Positions 53,642-61,601 of a stretch of DNA of 64,000 nt are shown here, piece after piece. Position 1 is the stretch's first letter. Every line of letters starts with the position of its first letter. The DNA is from Acidimicrobiales bacterium (lineage in GTDB: Bacteria > Actinomycetota > Acidimicrobiia > Acidimicrobiales > UBA8592): NCBI GenBank assembly GCA_013912105.1, contig JACERY010000001.1, positions 62,001 to 126,000 of the forward strand, in the 5' to 3' direction. A program made the translations under genes and the position numbers. The notes beneath the pieces were generated by a model. It was not told the origin of the DNA and did not search any database. It worked only from the letters and a program-made list of their open reading frames with translations.

Positions 53642-55291
53642 GTGGGAACAGAAGAAAGTTCAAATCTTAATCCGCAGGAATCGTGGCAGGCAGAATATGA
53701 CCAAGCTCAATTGAGAGACGTGCCTTTTGAGACAATGTCAGGGGTACCTGTTGAACCAGTTTATGGTGATGACCTATTCCCCGGTCAATACCCTTATACG
53801 CGAGGCATATACCCCTCTATGTATCGTTCAAGACTATGGACGATGAGAATGTTTGCTGGCTTTGGAACTGCTGAAGACACTAATCTTCGTTTCAAAGATA
53901 TTCTTCGAAATGGGGGAACAGGATTATCAACTGCTTTTGATATGCCCACTCTCATGGGAAAAGACTCTGATAGCGAATGGTCACTTGGAGAAGTAGGCAG
54001 AGCTGGCGTCGCTATAGACACCCTCTCTGATATGGAAGATCTCTTTGCTGAGATTGATTTATCAAAAGTCTCTACTTCAATGACTATTAATGGCCCTGCA
54101 GCAACTCTACTTGCTATGTATGTTGCGGTTGCTGAGCAGAATAACCTCAGACCTCACCAGCTCGCTGGAACTATCCAAAACGATATTTTAAAAGAGTACC
54201 AAGCGCAAAAAGAATACATTTACCCGCCACGCCCTTCAATGAGAATCATTACCGACATGGTGAAATATACAACCGCTGAGATGCCAAAATGGCACCCTGT
54301 CTCTATCTCCGGCTACCATATCCGAGAAGCTGGAAGTACAGCAGCCCAAGAGCTTGCCTTCACATTAGCGAATGGTTTTGCATATGTTGAAGCTGCAATT
54401 GCTGCCGGACAAAATGTTGATGATTTTGGTAGGAGATTAAGTTTCTTTTTTAATAGTCATAGTGATTTTTTTGAAGAAATAGGAAAGTTCCGAGCATCAA
54501 GGCGTATATGGGCACGGTGGATGAAAGATCGATATGGAGCAACTGATGAGAGAGCCATGTTCTGTCGATTTCATACCCAAACAGCTGGCGTGTCTTTGAC
54601 AGCTCAGCAACCAGAAATAAATATTGCAAGGGTTGGGATTCAAGCTTTAGCAGCGGCTCTCGGCGGTACGCAATCTTTACATACTGATAGTTTTGATGAA
54701 GCGCTTGCACTGCCAACTGAAGATGCAGCTCGTATTGCGCTACGAACTCAACAAATCGTTGCACATGAAACTGGCGTCGCAAATGTTGCTGACCCTTTAG
54801 GCGGCTCACCATACGTTGAGTGGATGACTGATGAAATGGAACGTCAAGCGGAAGATATTTTTGCGCATTTGGATGAACTTGGCAACGGTTCAATACTGGA
54901 AGGTACCTTTGCTGGAATAGAGAATGGCTATTTCGTTGGTGAAATTGCAGACGCTGCTTATAGATTTGAGCGCGAAGTTAACGCCGGGAGACGAATAATT
55001 GTTGGAGTTAACGACTTCACTGAAGGAGATAACCCTGAGGACCGGAACCTTCTTCGTATAGGGGCAGAAACGGAAGAATACCAACTGAAGCGGCTCCAAA
55101 CTATTAAGACAGATCGCAATCAAAATCAAGTTGATGAGGCGCTCTCCGATATTACAGAAATAGCTTCCGACCCAACCAGAAATCTAATGCCAGCAATTAT
55201 TAACGCCGTCAAAACGTACGCTACTGAAGAAGAAATAGCTGCTGCAATGGAAAGTGTCTTCGGAACGTATGTTGAACGGGCTATAGTTTGA
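53642..55291 (+). CDS. icmA: Acyl-CoA mutase large subunit, isobutyryl-CoA-mutase type
   Basis: Coenzyme-B12-dependent carbon-skeleton mutase, substrate-binding subunit of 549 residues; GTG start with AAGGAGTTC upstream. The fold is shown by GQYPYTRGIYPSMYRSRLWT, GTIQNDILKEY and the catalytic SGYHIREAG (His226). The residues that fix the acyl group differ from methylmalonyl-CoA mutase. Phe71 in RMFAGFG replaces the Tyr, and Gln189 in YQAQKEYIYPP replaces the Arg that binds the carboxylate. Phe/Gln is the isobutyryl-CoA mutase pair. Ala98 in STAFD excludes the Asp of hydroxyisobutyryl-CoA mutase. The cobalamin domain is on a separate gene, as in Streptomyces IcmA/IcmB. Most pipelines would label it methylmalonyl-CoA mutase. 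Confidence 0.88.
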   Translation: MGTEESSNLNPQESWQAEYDQAQLRDVPFETMSGVPVEPVYGDDLFPGQYPYTRGIYPSMYRSRLWTMRMFAGFGTAEDTNLRFKDILRNGGTGLSTAFDMPTLMGKDSDSEWSLGEVGRAGVAIDTLSDMEDLFAEIDLSKVSTSMTINGPAATLLAMYVAVAEQNNLRPHQLAGTIQNDILKEYQAQKEYIYPPRPSMRIITDMVKYTTAEMPKWHPVSISGYHIREAGSTAAQELAFTLANGFAYVEAAIAAGQNVDDFGRRLSFFFNSHSDFFEEIGKFRASRRIWARWMKDRYGATDERAMFCRFHTQTAGVSLTAQQPEINIARVGIQALAAALGGTQSLHTDSFDEALALPTEDAARIALRTQQIVAHETGVANVADPLGGSPYVEWMTDEMERQAEDIFAHLDELGNGSILEGTFAGIENGYFVGEIADAAYRFEREVNAGRRIIVGVNDFTEGDNPEDRNLLRIGAETEEYQLKRLQTIKTDRNQNQVDEALSDITEIASDPTRNLMPAIINAVKTYATEEEIAAAMESVFGTYVERAIV

Positions 55292-55321
55292 CCTCTGATA
55301 ACCCCAAAGGAGCATTGCCTA

Positions 55322-55729
55322 ATGGATAACCGCCAATATAGAGTAATTCTTGCCAAATTAGGTCTTGATGGCCACGATAGAGGCATCAAGGTAGTTGCAC
55401 GTATCCTCCGCGATGCAGGCATGGAAGTCATTTATTTAGGGCTTCGTCAAACGACTGGCAGTATCATCGCAGCTGCCGAAGAAGAAGACGCAGATGCTAT
55501 AGGACTATCTATGCATAATGCTGGCCACCTTACTCTTGGACCAAAAATGACTGAGGCACTTAAAGATGCTGGATTAGATATTCCGCTAATAATCGGTGGA
55601 ATTGTTCCTGATGAAGATCTCGAAGAATTACTTAATTCTGGTGTTGCAGCTGTACTTGGACCGGGAGCTTCATCTGAAGAGGTAGTTGCAACCGTTCGCG
55701 ATGCCATCTCTGTCAGAGATGAAGTGTGA
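55322..55729 (+). CDS. icmB: Cobalamin-binding small subunit of the acyl-CoA mutase
   Basis: A 135-residue B12-binding domain. The His ligand motif DxHxxG is seen as LGLDGHDRG (Asp16, His18, Gly21), followed by the SxL strand IGLSMHNAGH and the GG of IIGGIVPDED that hold the nucleotide tail. This is the same length as IcmB of Streptomyces. It starts 30 bases after icmA with an AAAGGAG box. Its stop overlaps the meaB start by 4 bases (GTGTGA), so mutase and chaperone are made together. Confidence 0.93.
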   Translation: MDNRQYRVILAKLGLDGHDRGIKVVARILRDAGMEVIYLGLRQTTGSIIAAAEEEDADAIGLSMHNAGHLTLGPKMTEALKDAGLDIPLIIGGIVPDEDLEELLNSGVAAVLGPGASSEEVVATVRDAISVRDEV

Positions 55730-56700
55730 GAACTTTGAATGAAACTATCCCCCAGCTTTTTAATGGTGCATTATCTGGCGAACGTAGATGCCTAGGGAAA
55801 CTCTTATCGATAGTTGAAAAAGGTGGGGAAAGAGCGGACATGGTTGCTGGACTTGCTCACCAAAAGTCTGGAAATACACATGTAATCGGTATCACTGGAG
55901 CTCCAGGGTCAGGCAAGTCAACCTTAACGGGAAGACTATTAGAGTTATTTTCGTCGGCAGGAAAAAATATCGCTGTTCTCGCAGTTGACCCTTCTTCACC
56001 CTTAACTGGAGGAGCTATTCTTGGCGACCGCATTAGGATGGATGATCTTGCAGGCGAGAATTCTTTTATTCGATCAATGGCTACTCGTGGCCACTCAGGA
56101 GGTTTAGCCTTAGCTGTTCCTGCTGCTATCCAACTCTTTGATGCTGCTGGATATAAACCTGTGATTATAGAAACGGTTGGAGTGGGACAAGTCGAAGTAG
56201 ACGTAGCCGGAGCAGCGGATACGACAGTTGTTGTAGTTACGCCAGGAATGGGAGATGCTGTGCAAGCAAATAAAGCTGGCCTTTTAGAAGTAGCGGACAT
56301 CTTTGTTGTAAATAAAGCAGACAGACCTGGAGCCAATGATGCGAGAAGAGATTTAGAACTGATGCTTGATTTAGGACATGTTTCAGGACTTGAGGAAAGG
56401 AAAGGGCATCGACCTCCCATAATTATGGCCAACTCTCTAGAAGGAAGTGGGGCTGAGGAAATTTTAGAAGCGATCAGAGCACACACAGAATATCTAGAAA
56501 CAACAGGTTCTATAAAAATTCGGCAGGAACAAAGAACCATGATGGAAGTTCAAAATCGTATTGAATTATTGATCGGGCACAAAGCTAGCGAAGTTCTCAA
56601 ATCAGATTTTGGTAAGGAAAATATCGAAGCTGCTCAGCAACGGAAAACCTCTCCAGCCGAGGCGGCTAAAGCAATAGTTAACTCGCTGCTAACGGATTAG
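55726..56700 (+). CDS. meaB: MeaB/ArgK-type GTPase, mutase chaperone
   Basis: A G3E-family GTPase of 324 residues that guards and reloads the cobalamin mutase. GTG start. Walker A is GAPGSGKS (58-65), then AVDPSSPLTGGAILGDRIRM, switch region RGHSGGLA, the Walker B-like VIIETVGVGQ, and the guanine-specificity motif NKAD. The C-terminal dimerisation arm has the usual helical pattern. Its position directly behind the mutase subunits confirms its partner. Confidence 0.94.
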   Translation: MRTLNETIPQLFNGALSGERRCLGKLLSIVEKGGERADMVAGLAHQKSGNTHVIGITGAPGSGKSTLTGRLLELFSSAGKNIAVLAVDPSSPLTGGAILGDRIRMDDLAGENSFIRSMATRGHSGGLALAVPAAIQLFDAAGYKPVIIETVGVGQVEVDVAGAADTTVVVVTPGMGDAVQANKAGLLEVADIFVVNKADRPGANDARRDLELMLDLGHVSGLEERKGHRPPIIMANSLEGSGAEEILEAIRAHTEYLETTGSIKIRQEQRTMMEVQNRIELLIGHKASEVLKSDFGKENIEAAQQRKTSPAEAAKAIVNSLLTD

Positions 56701-56705
56701 CTATT

Positions 56706-56975
56706 TCAACTTTGTGCTGGGGTAATTCTTCCACCTGAACGCACAACTCCTGTTACCTTATCTCCATCTGCGAATTGAAATATTACTCTCCTATGATTGA
56801 GCCCCCAAACAAGGTAATCTGAACCACGAATTTGAGCACTCCAAGAATTACTAGTGAGAGCATTATCTTTATCTATAGAAATAGCGAGGTAACCTAAGAA
56901 TTTTCCTGAATCGTAAACCTTTACATCGTGCAGATTTTCATTGCTTGACTTAAGGCTCATTCGCTCCCCGATCAT
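56706..56975 (-). CDS. Small hypothetical protein
   Basis: A protein of 89 residues (or 84 if ATG 56960 is used, which has GGGGAG just upstream). It shows mainly beta-strand-like stretches such as DVKVYDSGKFLGYLAISIDK and SDYLVWGLNHRRVIFQFADG. It has no signal peptide, Cys or metal motif. The family is not recognised. It lies in the gap between meaB (convergent, 5 bases) and the divergent acyl-CoA dehydrogenase gene, and may be regulatory only because of this position. Confidence 0.5.
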   Translation of the reverse strand: MIGERMSLKSSNENLHDVKVYDSGKFLGYLAISIDKDNALTSNSWSAQIRGSDYLVWGLNHRRVIFQFADGDKVTGVVRSGGRITPAQS

Positions 56976-57144
56976 AACTAAGTTAGTAATGCAATAACTT
57001 AATCATGGCATGCGTGGGACGTTACAGTCATTTTATTTTTGTTTCGAAAGTTAAAAAATATCGGTTCAACGAGTTGGGGTGCGAATCGTGTGGGTAGCAT
57101 CATGAAAGAAGTAAGCTCAAGTTAATAATTTCGGAAAGGGACCT

Positions 57145-58941
57145 ATGAGTGAATACTTAGCTCCATTAGAGGATATGAAATTTGCACTTAAAGAAGTAGT
57201 TGACATCGCTTCTTTGACTGAATTACCAAATTTTTCTAAGGTCGGCCTTGAATCTCTCGATGACATACTTGATGAAGCTGGACGTTTCTTTAACGAAGTG
57301 ATTTCACCAACTAATAGAGTTGGGGATTTAGAAGGAAGCAAGCTAAATCAAGACGGAAAAGTGACTACCCCAACAGGTTTCAAGGAAGCCTACGCCCAAT
57401 ATGTAGATGCTGGTTGGGGGGCTATAAGTTTTGATCCAGAGTATGGAGGTGGTGGATTTCCCTGGTTGGTTGGAATCGCTGTGACTGAAATGCTTACCGC
57501 TGCCAACATGGCAATGTCTTTAAACCCGATGCTCACCCAAGGTTCTATCCATGCTCTTACAGCACACGGAGATCCGGATCAAAAACTTGCATGGCTGCCT
57601 AAATTAATTACTGGCGAATGGGCAGGCACCATGAACCTAACAGAGCCGCAAGCTGGATCTGATGTGGGCGCTTTGACAGCTAAAGCAGAACTCCAAGAGA
57701 ATGGAACATACCTCATCAGCGGTCAAAAGATATACATAACATGGGGAGAACATGACCTTACTGAAAATATCATTCATCTTGTTTTAGCTAGAACGCCTGA
57801 TGCCCCACCAGGAACAAAAGGGATCAGCCTATTTATAGTCCCTAAGTTTCTTGTCAATGATGACGGGAGTTTAGGCGAAGAAAATGATGTGAAATGCTTG
57901 TCTATTGAACACAAACTTGGGATCCACGCTTCGCCAACCTGTGTTTTACAATTTGGAGATAACGGAGGCGCAATAGGTTATTTAGTAGGTGATGAGAACT
58001 CTGGGATGCGATACATGTTCACTATGATGAATCAAGCAAGACTTGCTGTTGGCCTAGAGGGACTTGCTGTAGCCGATCGGGCTTACCAACAGGCTTTAGA
58101 ATACGCATTGGAAAGGCGGCAGGGAAGGCGACCTGAGACTCCAAAAGGAGAATCATCCTTGATAATCGAACATCCTGACGTTAGAAGAATGCTGATGACG
58201 ATGAAAGCATATGTTGAAGCCATGCGTTGTTTGGTTTATCTAAATGCCAAGGCTATAGATATAGCTCATCATCACCCAGATGAAAGTGAACGCGAACAAG
58301 GGAGAGAGTTAACAGACCTTTTAACACCGCTTTCAAAAGGTTGGTGCACAGATCTGGGAAATGAACTAACTAGTTTGGGAATTCAGGTCCATGGTGGCAT
58401 GGGGTTTGTTGAAGAAACTGGAGCAGCTCAACATTATCGCGATATCAGAATTGCAGGTATTTACGAAGGTACTAACGGAATACAAGCTATTGATCTTGTC
58501 GGTAGAAAGTTAAATATGCGTAACGGCGATGTCGTATTTGAGTTATTAACCCAAATTGATGAAACGGTAACGACACTTAATGAAAGAGGCCTGGAGGAAA
58601 TTGGACTGCCGCTCAAAGAAGCAAACGAGAGCCTCAAAACAGCTAGTACTTGGCTACTAGAGAGTGGTGCAGCCAACGGCGATGCGGTTCTTGCCGGAGC
58701 TACACCATATTTACGCATGTTTGGAACAACTATCGGCGGGTGGTTAATGGCAAATTCAGCTCTAAGTGCACAACAATTACTTACTGAAGCAACTGAAAAT
58801 ACTGAATTTTTGCAGGCTAAAATCGAAACTGCGAGATTTTTTGCTCAGCAACTATTACCTCAAGCTACTGGGCTTCTAGCTTCTGTTACTAGTGGATCAG
58901 ATTCAATGTTCGCTATCAATTCTGAAAGCTTACGGAGGTAG
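57145..58941 (+). CDS. Acyl-CoA dehydrogenase, long (DmdC/FadE5-like) type
   Basis: A flavoenzyme of 598 residues, about 200 longer than ordinary acyl-CoA dehydrogenases because of a C-terminal ACDH_C-type domain. It begins YLAPLEDMKFALKEVVDI, typical of this subfamily. FAD and substrate motifs are MNLTEPQAGSDVGALTAKA and ISGQKIYITWGEHDLTENI. The catalytic Glu is in AGIYEGTNGIQAIDL. The subfamily includes methylmercaptopropionyl-CoA dehydrogenase DmdC as well as fatty acyl-CoA enzymes such as FadE5. Residues alone do not settle which. It starts behind GGAAAGGGACCT and its stop is 2 bases before the selenoprotein gene, so both form one transcription unit. Confidence 0.88.
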   Translation: MSEYLAPLEDMKFALKEVVDIASLTELPNFSKVGLESLDDILDEAGRFFNEVISPTNRVGDLEGSKLNQDGKVTTPTGFKEAYAQYVDAGWGAISFDPEYGGGGFPWLVGIAVTEMLTAANMAMSLNPMLTQGSIHALTAHGDPDQKLAWLPKLITGEWAGTMNLTEPQAGSDVGALTAKAELQENGTYLISGQKIYITWGEHDLTENIIHLVLARTPDAPPGTKGISLFIVPKFLVNDDGSLGEENDVKCLSIEHKLGIHASPTCVLQFGDNGGAIGYLVGDENSGMRYMFTMMNQARLAVGLEGLAVADRAYQQALEYALERRQGRRPETPKGESSLIIEHPDVRRMLMTMKAYVEAMRCLVYLNAKAIDIAHHHPDESEREQGRELTDLLTPLSKGWCTDLGNELTSLGIQVHGGMGFVEETGAAQHYRDIRIAGIYEGTNGIQAIDLVGRKLNMRNGDVVFELLTQIDETVTTLNERGLEEIGLPLKEANESLKTASTWLLESGAANGDAVLAGATPYLRMFGTTIGGWLMANSALSAQQLLTEATENTEFLQAKIETARFFAQQLLPQATGLLASVTSGSDSMFAINSESLRR

Positions 58942-58943
58942 CT

Positions 58944-59975
58944 ATGGAAAAAGTAGAGAAGATCACCGTTCTATCCGACGAAACTTCTGTTATGGAAGGA
59001 TCGTGGATAGACCACGAACCCTATCTAAATGCACGAAGCATTGAAAACGTTCTGGATTGGGAAATGAAACCAGAAGGCTTGTGCAAAAATGATGTGTGCA
59101 TTCCATTAAACAACAAAGTCCAAGTGAGCGATGAGGGCCTGTTAAACGTTACTGATGTAGCTAACTTAGTTGGCCACCCAACTCTTGTTGATTCGACACT
59201 GGGAATAGTAACAATTGGTAAATCACGAGAAATCCGATCGAAAGCTTTAAAAGACCGTATAGCGCCTGATTTTACTCTTACAGATATATCTGGTGTTGAC
59301 CGTAGCCTTTCTGACTGGGCTGGGAAAAAAAGACTTCTTGTAGCTTTCTCCAGTTGGTGAGGATGCGCATTTGACCTGCCAGGTTGGCAGGAACTCCACG
59401 AAGAACTTTCTAAAGAAGATTTTACAGTTATCGCTATTGCGATAGATGAGAATTTGCAAGCCATCCAAGAGTTGGCTGAAGGAACGACTTACCCCGTGTT
59501 GATGGATGTAGACCATTTGCTCACTGAGCTATATGCCATCAGTAATGTGCCATCAGTTATTTGGATAGATGAACAAGGAACGATCTCCCGACCCGCAGCA
59601 AGTGAATTTGGGACTGATACGTTTACAGAAATTACCGGAATAAGCCGAGAAACTCATATGCAGCAGGTGCGTGAATGGGTACTTGAAGAAAACCTTCCTG
59701 CTGATGCTTCCTTTACTGTGCCTGATCTTTCTGAAGATGAAGTTCAGGCCCGACTTCATTTCAGGTTAGCGGTTTTTCTTAGACGAGACGGACAAATAGA
59801 TAACGCTGAAATTCATTTTGATAAAGCTTCAGAACTTGCGCCACTTGATTTCACGATTGTTCGGGCAAGTATGCCTTTACGCGGCGGAGACCCATTTGGC
59901 GAAGAATTCTTTGAGCTATACCAAAAGTACCAAGATGCCGGTTCTCCATTCCATGGGATCCCAAGGGGAAAATAA
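58944..59975 (+). CDS. Thioredoxin/TlpA-like selenoprotein with in-frame UGA (Sec139)
   Basis: A 343-residue redox protein read through TGA at 59358-59360. GGAGGT precedes the ATG, 2 bases after the dehydrogenase stop. Residues about 1-110 form an N-terminal part with CKNDVCIPL. The thioredoxin fold starts at IAPDFTLTDISGVDRSLSDW and continues VAFSSW-Sec-GCAFDLPGW, with the TGA exactly where TlpA/ResA-type proteins have the first Cys of WCxxC. After the TGA the same frame continues without a stop through ELSKEDFTVIAIAIDE and the cis-Pro motif NVPSVIWIDEQG. From about residue 255 a TPR-like helical repeat follows (LHFRLAVFLRRDGQIDNAE). Bacterial SECIS-type hairpin downstream of TGA. Likely a thiol/seleno-oxidoreductase protecting or serving the neighbouring enzymes; substrate unknown. 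Confidence 0.9.
59358..59391 (+). promoter_or_regulatory. Sec UGA codon and bacterial SECIS hairpin
   Basis: The TGA at 59358-59360 is followed by 14 bases and then a perfect 7-bp stem, CCTGCCA (59375-59381) with TGGCAGG (59385-59391), enclosing the 3-base loop GGT. The loop starts 21 bases after the UGA. These values fit the published bacterial SECIS consensus: apical loop with G in the first two positions, 16-37 bases from the UGA, upper stem of at least 4 bp. SelB would bind this loop and deliver Sec-tRNA. The pairing was read by eye; folding energy was not calculated. Confidence 0.85.
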
Positions 59976-59983
59976 ACTATTAT

Positions 59984-60538
59984 TTAATGGTGCATACCAT
60001 CAGTTGGCACTACACGTTGGCTGACTTCAACCAATTTCCCATCTTGTATCTCAAAAGAAACAACTTTCTCTGCTCTGTGTTGACCTGATTGCATTTTGCC
60101 GCTCACAATGTCAATTGCTAGTCCCTCAATTACTGGGATAAGAGCTATCGCCCTAAAACCTTTATCGGTCCCTGGACTAGGGCGTTTGGTTTCCGTGATT
60201 AACTGCCCAGACTGCCAAACCCATTCTTCATTAACACTAACAAATCGGCATCTATGATTAGCAAGGCTTTTGGAAACCAGCGCACCTGGACAAATGAGTA
60301 ATTGTCCTTCAACCCACGGCATTACTCCAAGGCCAGATCTTTCAAACCCGATCTGGAAAGCTTGCTTTATGATGGCGTCATGATCTCCAGATTGTATAGC
60401 TCTTTGCCGAATTTCATTCTGCATTTCAACTTGCAATTGGTTCAGTTCTTTATCGCTTAATTCTTGAATAAAGAATGACCACATAGCCGAATCAGATAAG
60501 GCCATGAAGTTTCTCTGTTTATCGAAGGAATCTTCCAT
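59984..60538 (-). CDS. Conserved hypothetical protein
   Basis: A protein of 184 residues with no signal peptide or membrane segment. The first about 60 residues are helical and charged. The second part has EGQLLICPGALVSKS and HRCRFVSVNEEWVWQSGQLI, a beta-rich block with conserved-looking Pro-Gly and Cys residues, then GFRAIALIPVIEGLAIDIVSG. No family or enzyme motif is recognised. It may be a ligand-binding or protein-interaction module. It is convergent with the selenoprotein gene (8 bases) and divergent from the hydrolase gene. Confidence 0.65.
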   Translation of the reverse strand: MEDSFDKQRNFMALSDSAMWSFFIQELSDKELNQLQVEMQNEIRQRAIQSGDHDAIIKQAFQIGFERSGLGVMPWVEGQLLICPGALVSKSLANHRCRFVSVNEEWVWQSGQLITETKRPSPGTDKGFRAIALIPVIEGLAIDIVSGKMQSGQHRAEKVVSFEIQDGKLVEVSQRVVPTDGMHH

Positions 60539-60640
60539 ATTCTCATTGTGCCATTACGCTATGCCATTTTCTGCAATGGTTCGCTAAGGACGATTTCTCA
60601 AATCATAAAAATCTTGCCAGAATACAAGAGGAGGATTGTT

Positions 60641-61600
60641 ATGGATTTATGGTCTGATGATTTAAATGTATACGGAGATGAACTTCAGGAATTATTAAGA
60701 GCATCACAAGTATCAAATGGAGAAACAGATAACTCTTCTCTTAGCGCTAGTGACTATGTGAAACTAATGCGAGAGACTTTAGCTGCAACCCCATTTCCGT
60801 TAGATGAACATGCTAAGGAAACTAAAATTAATGACATTCCCTGCCGAGTGATGACTCCAAAGGGAAAAACTCAAGCTATTTATCTTCATTTCCATGGAGG
60901 AGGAATGGTTGCTGGTAGCGCATTCATGAGCGATGAGGAAAATCGTCATTTATCTGACAACTTCAATCTCGCTGTGATTTCAGTTGATTACCGTCTTGCT
61001 CCTGAGTTTCCCTTTCCGGCTGCGTCCGACGATAGTTTTGCTGTCGCTACATGGCTACTCGAGAATAGTGTGGCTGAGTTTGGTACCGACAAATTATTGA
61101 TCGGTGGCGAATCTGCTGGAGCTTATCTAGCTGCTCTTACGCTTCTCCGTATAAAAAATTCGCTAGGCCCATCTTCTGTAGACCGGTTTCTGGGAGCAAA
61201 TCTTATCTTTGGTGTTTTTGATTGGAGCCATTCACCGTCTCAGCTTGGGAAACGTCCAAACAATGATGACTTTGATGTGCTGTCACCAGAAATAATAAAG
61301 TTCTTTTGCTCTTTGTATCTTCCAAACATGTCGGTAGAAGATCGTCAGAATCCATCGGTTTCCCCGATCTACGCTGACCTCCAAGACCTTACTCCAGCTT
61401 ACTTTTGTGTAGGGTCTTCCGACCATCTACTTGATGACACTTTGATGTTAGCTAATCGTTGGCGAGCAGCTGGTAATAGTTGCCGGATGGATATTTTTCC
61501 AAGAGCACCGCATGCTTTTACGATGTTTCCTTCACCTTTTGTTGATATTTTTTCTAAATGCCGAGACGATTGGTTTTCAGAAGTTCTTAATATTCAATGA
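60641..61600 (+). CDS. Alpha/beta hydrolase of the hormone-sensitive-lipase family
   Basis: An esterase/lipase-like enzyme of 319 residues. ATG at 60641 is chosen because AGAGGAGG lies 7 bases upstream; a longer frame from 60548 lacks such a site and begins with a non-conserved leader. HSL signature HFHGGGMVAGS (oxyanion hole), nucleophile elbow GGESAGAYLA, the acid in VGSSDHLLDD and the catalytic His in PRAPHAFTMF are all present. Substrates are probably short-chain esters or carboxylic-ester side chains. The gene is convergent with the MFS gene. Confidence 0.9.
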   Translation: MDLWSDDLNVYGDELQELLRASQVSNGETDNSSLSASDYVKLMRETLAATPFPLDEHAKETKINDIPCRVMTPKGKTQAIYLHFHGGGMVAGSAFMSDEENRHLSDNFNLAVISVDYRLAPEFPFPAASDDSFAVATWLLENSVAEFGTDKLLIGGESAGAYLAALTLLRIKNSLGPSSVDRFLGANLIFGVFDWSHSPSQLGKRPNNDDFDVLSPEIIKFFCSLYLPNMSVEDRQNPSVSPIYADLQDLTPAYFCVGSSDHLLDDTLMLANRWRAAGNSCRMDIFPRAPHAFTMFPSPFVDIFSKCRDDWFSEVLNIQ

Positions 61601-61601
61601 A

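Noticed and set aside
53642..55729. 2-hydroxyisobutyryl-CoA mutase
   Set aside because: That enzyme has Ile and Asp at the positions that are Phe71 and Ala98 here.
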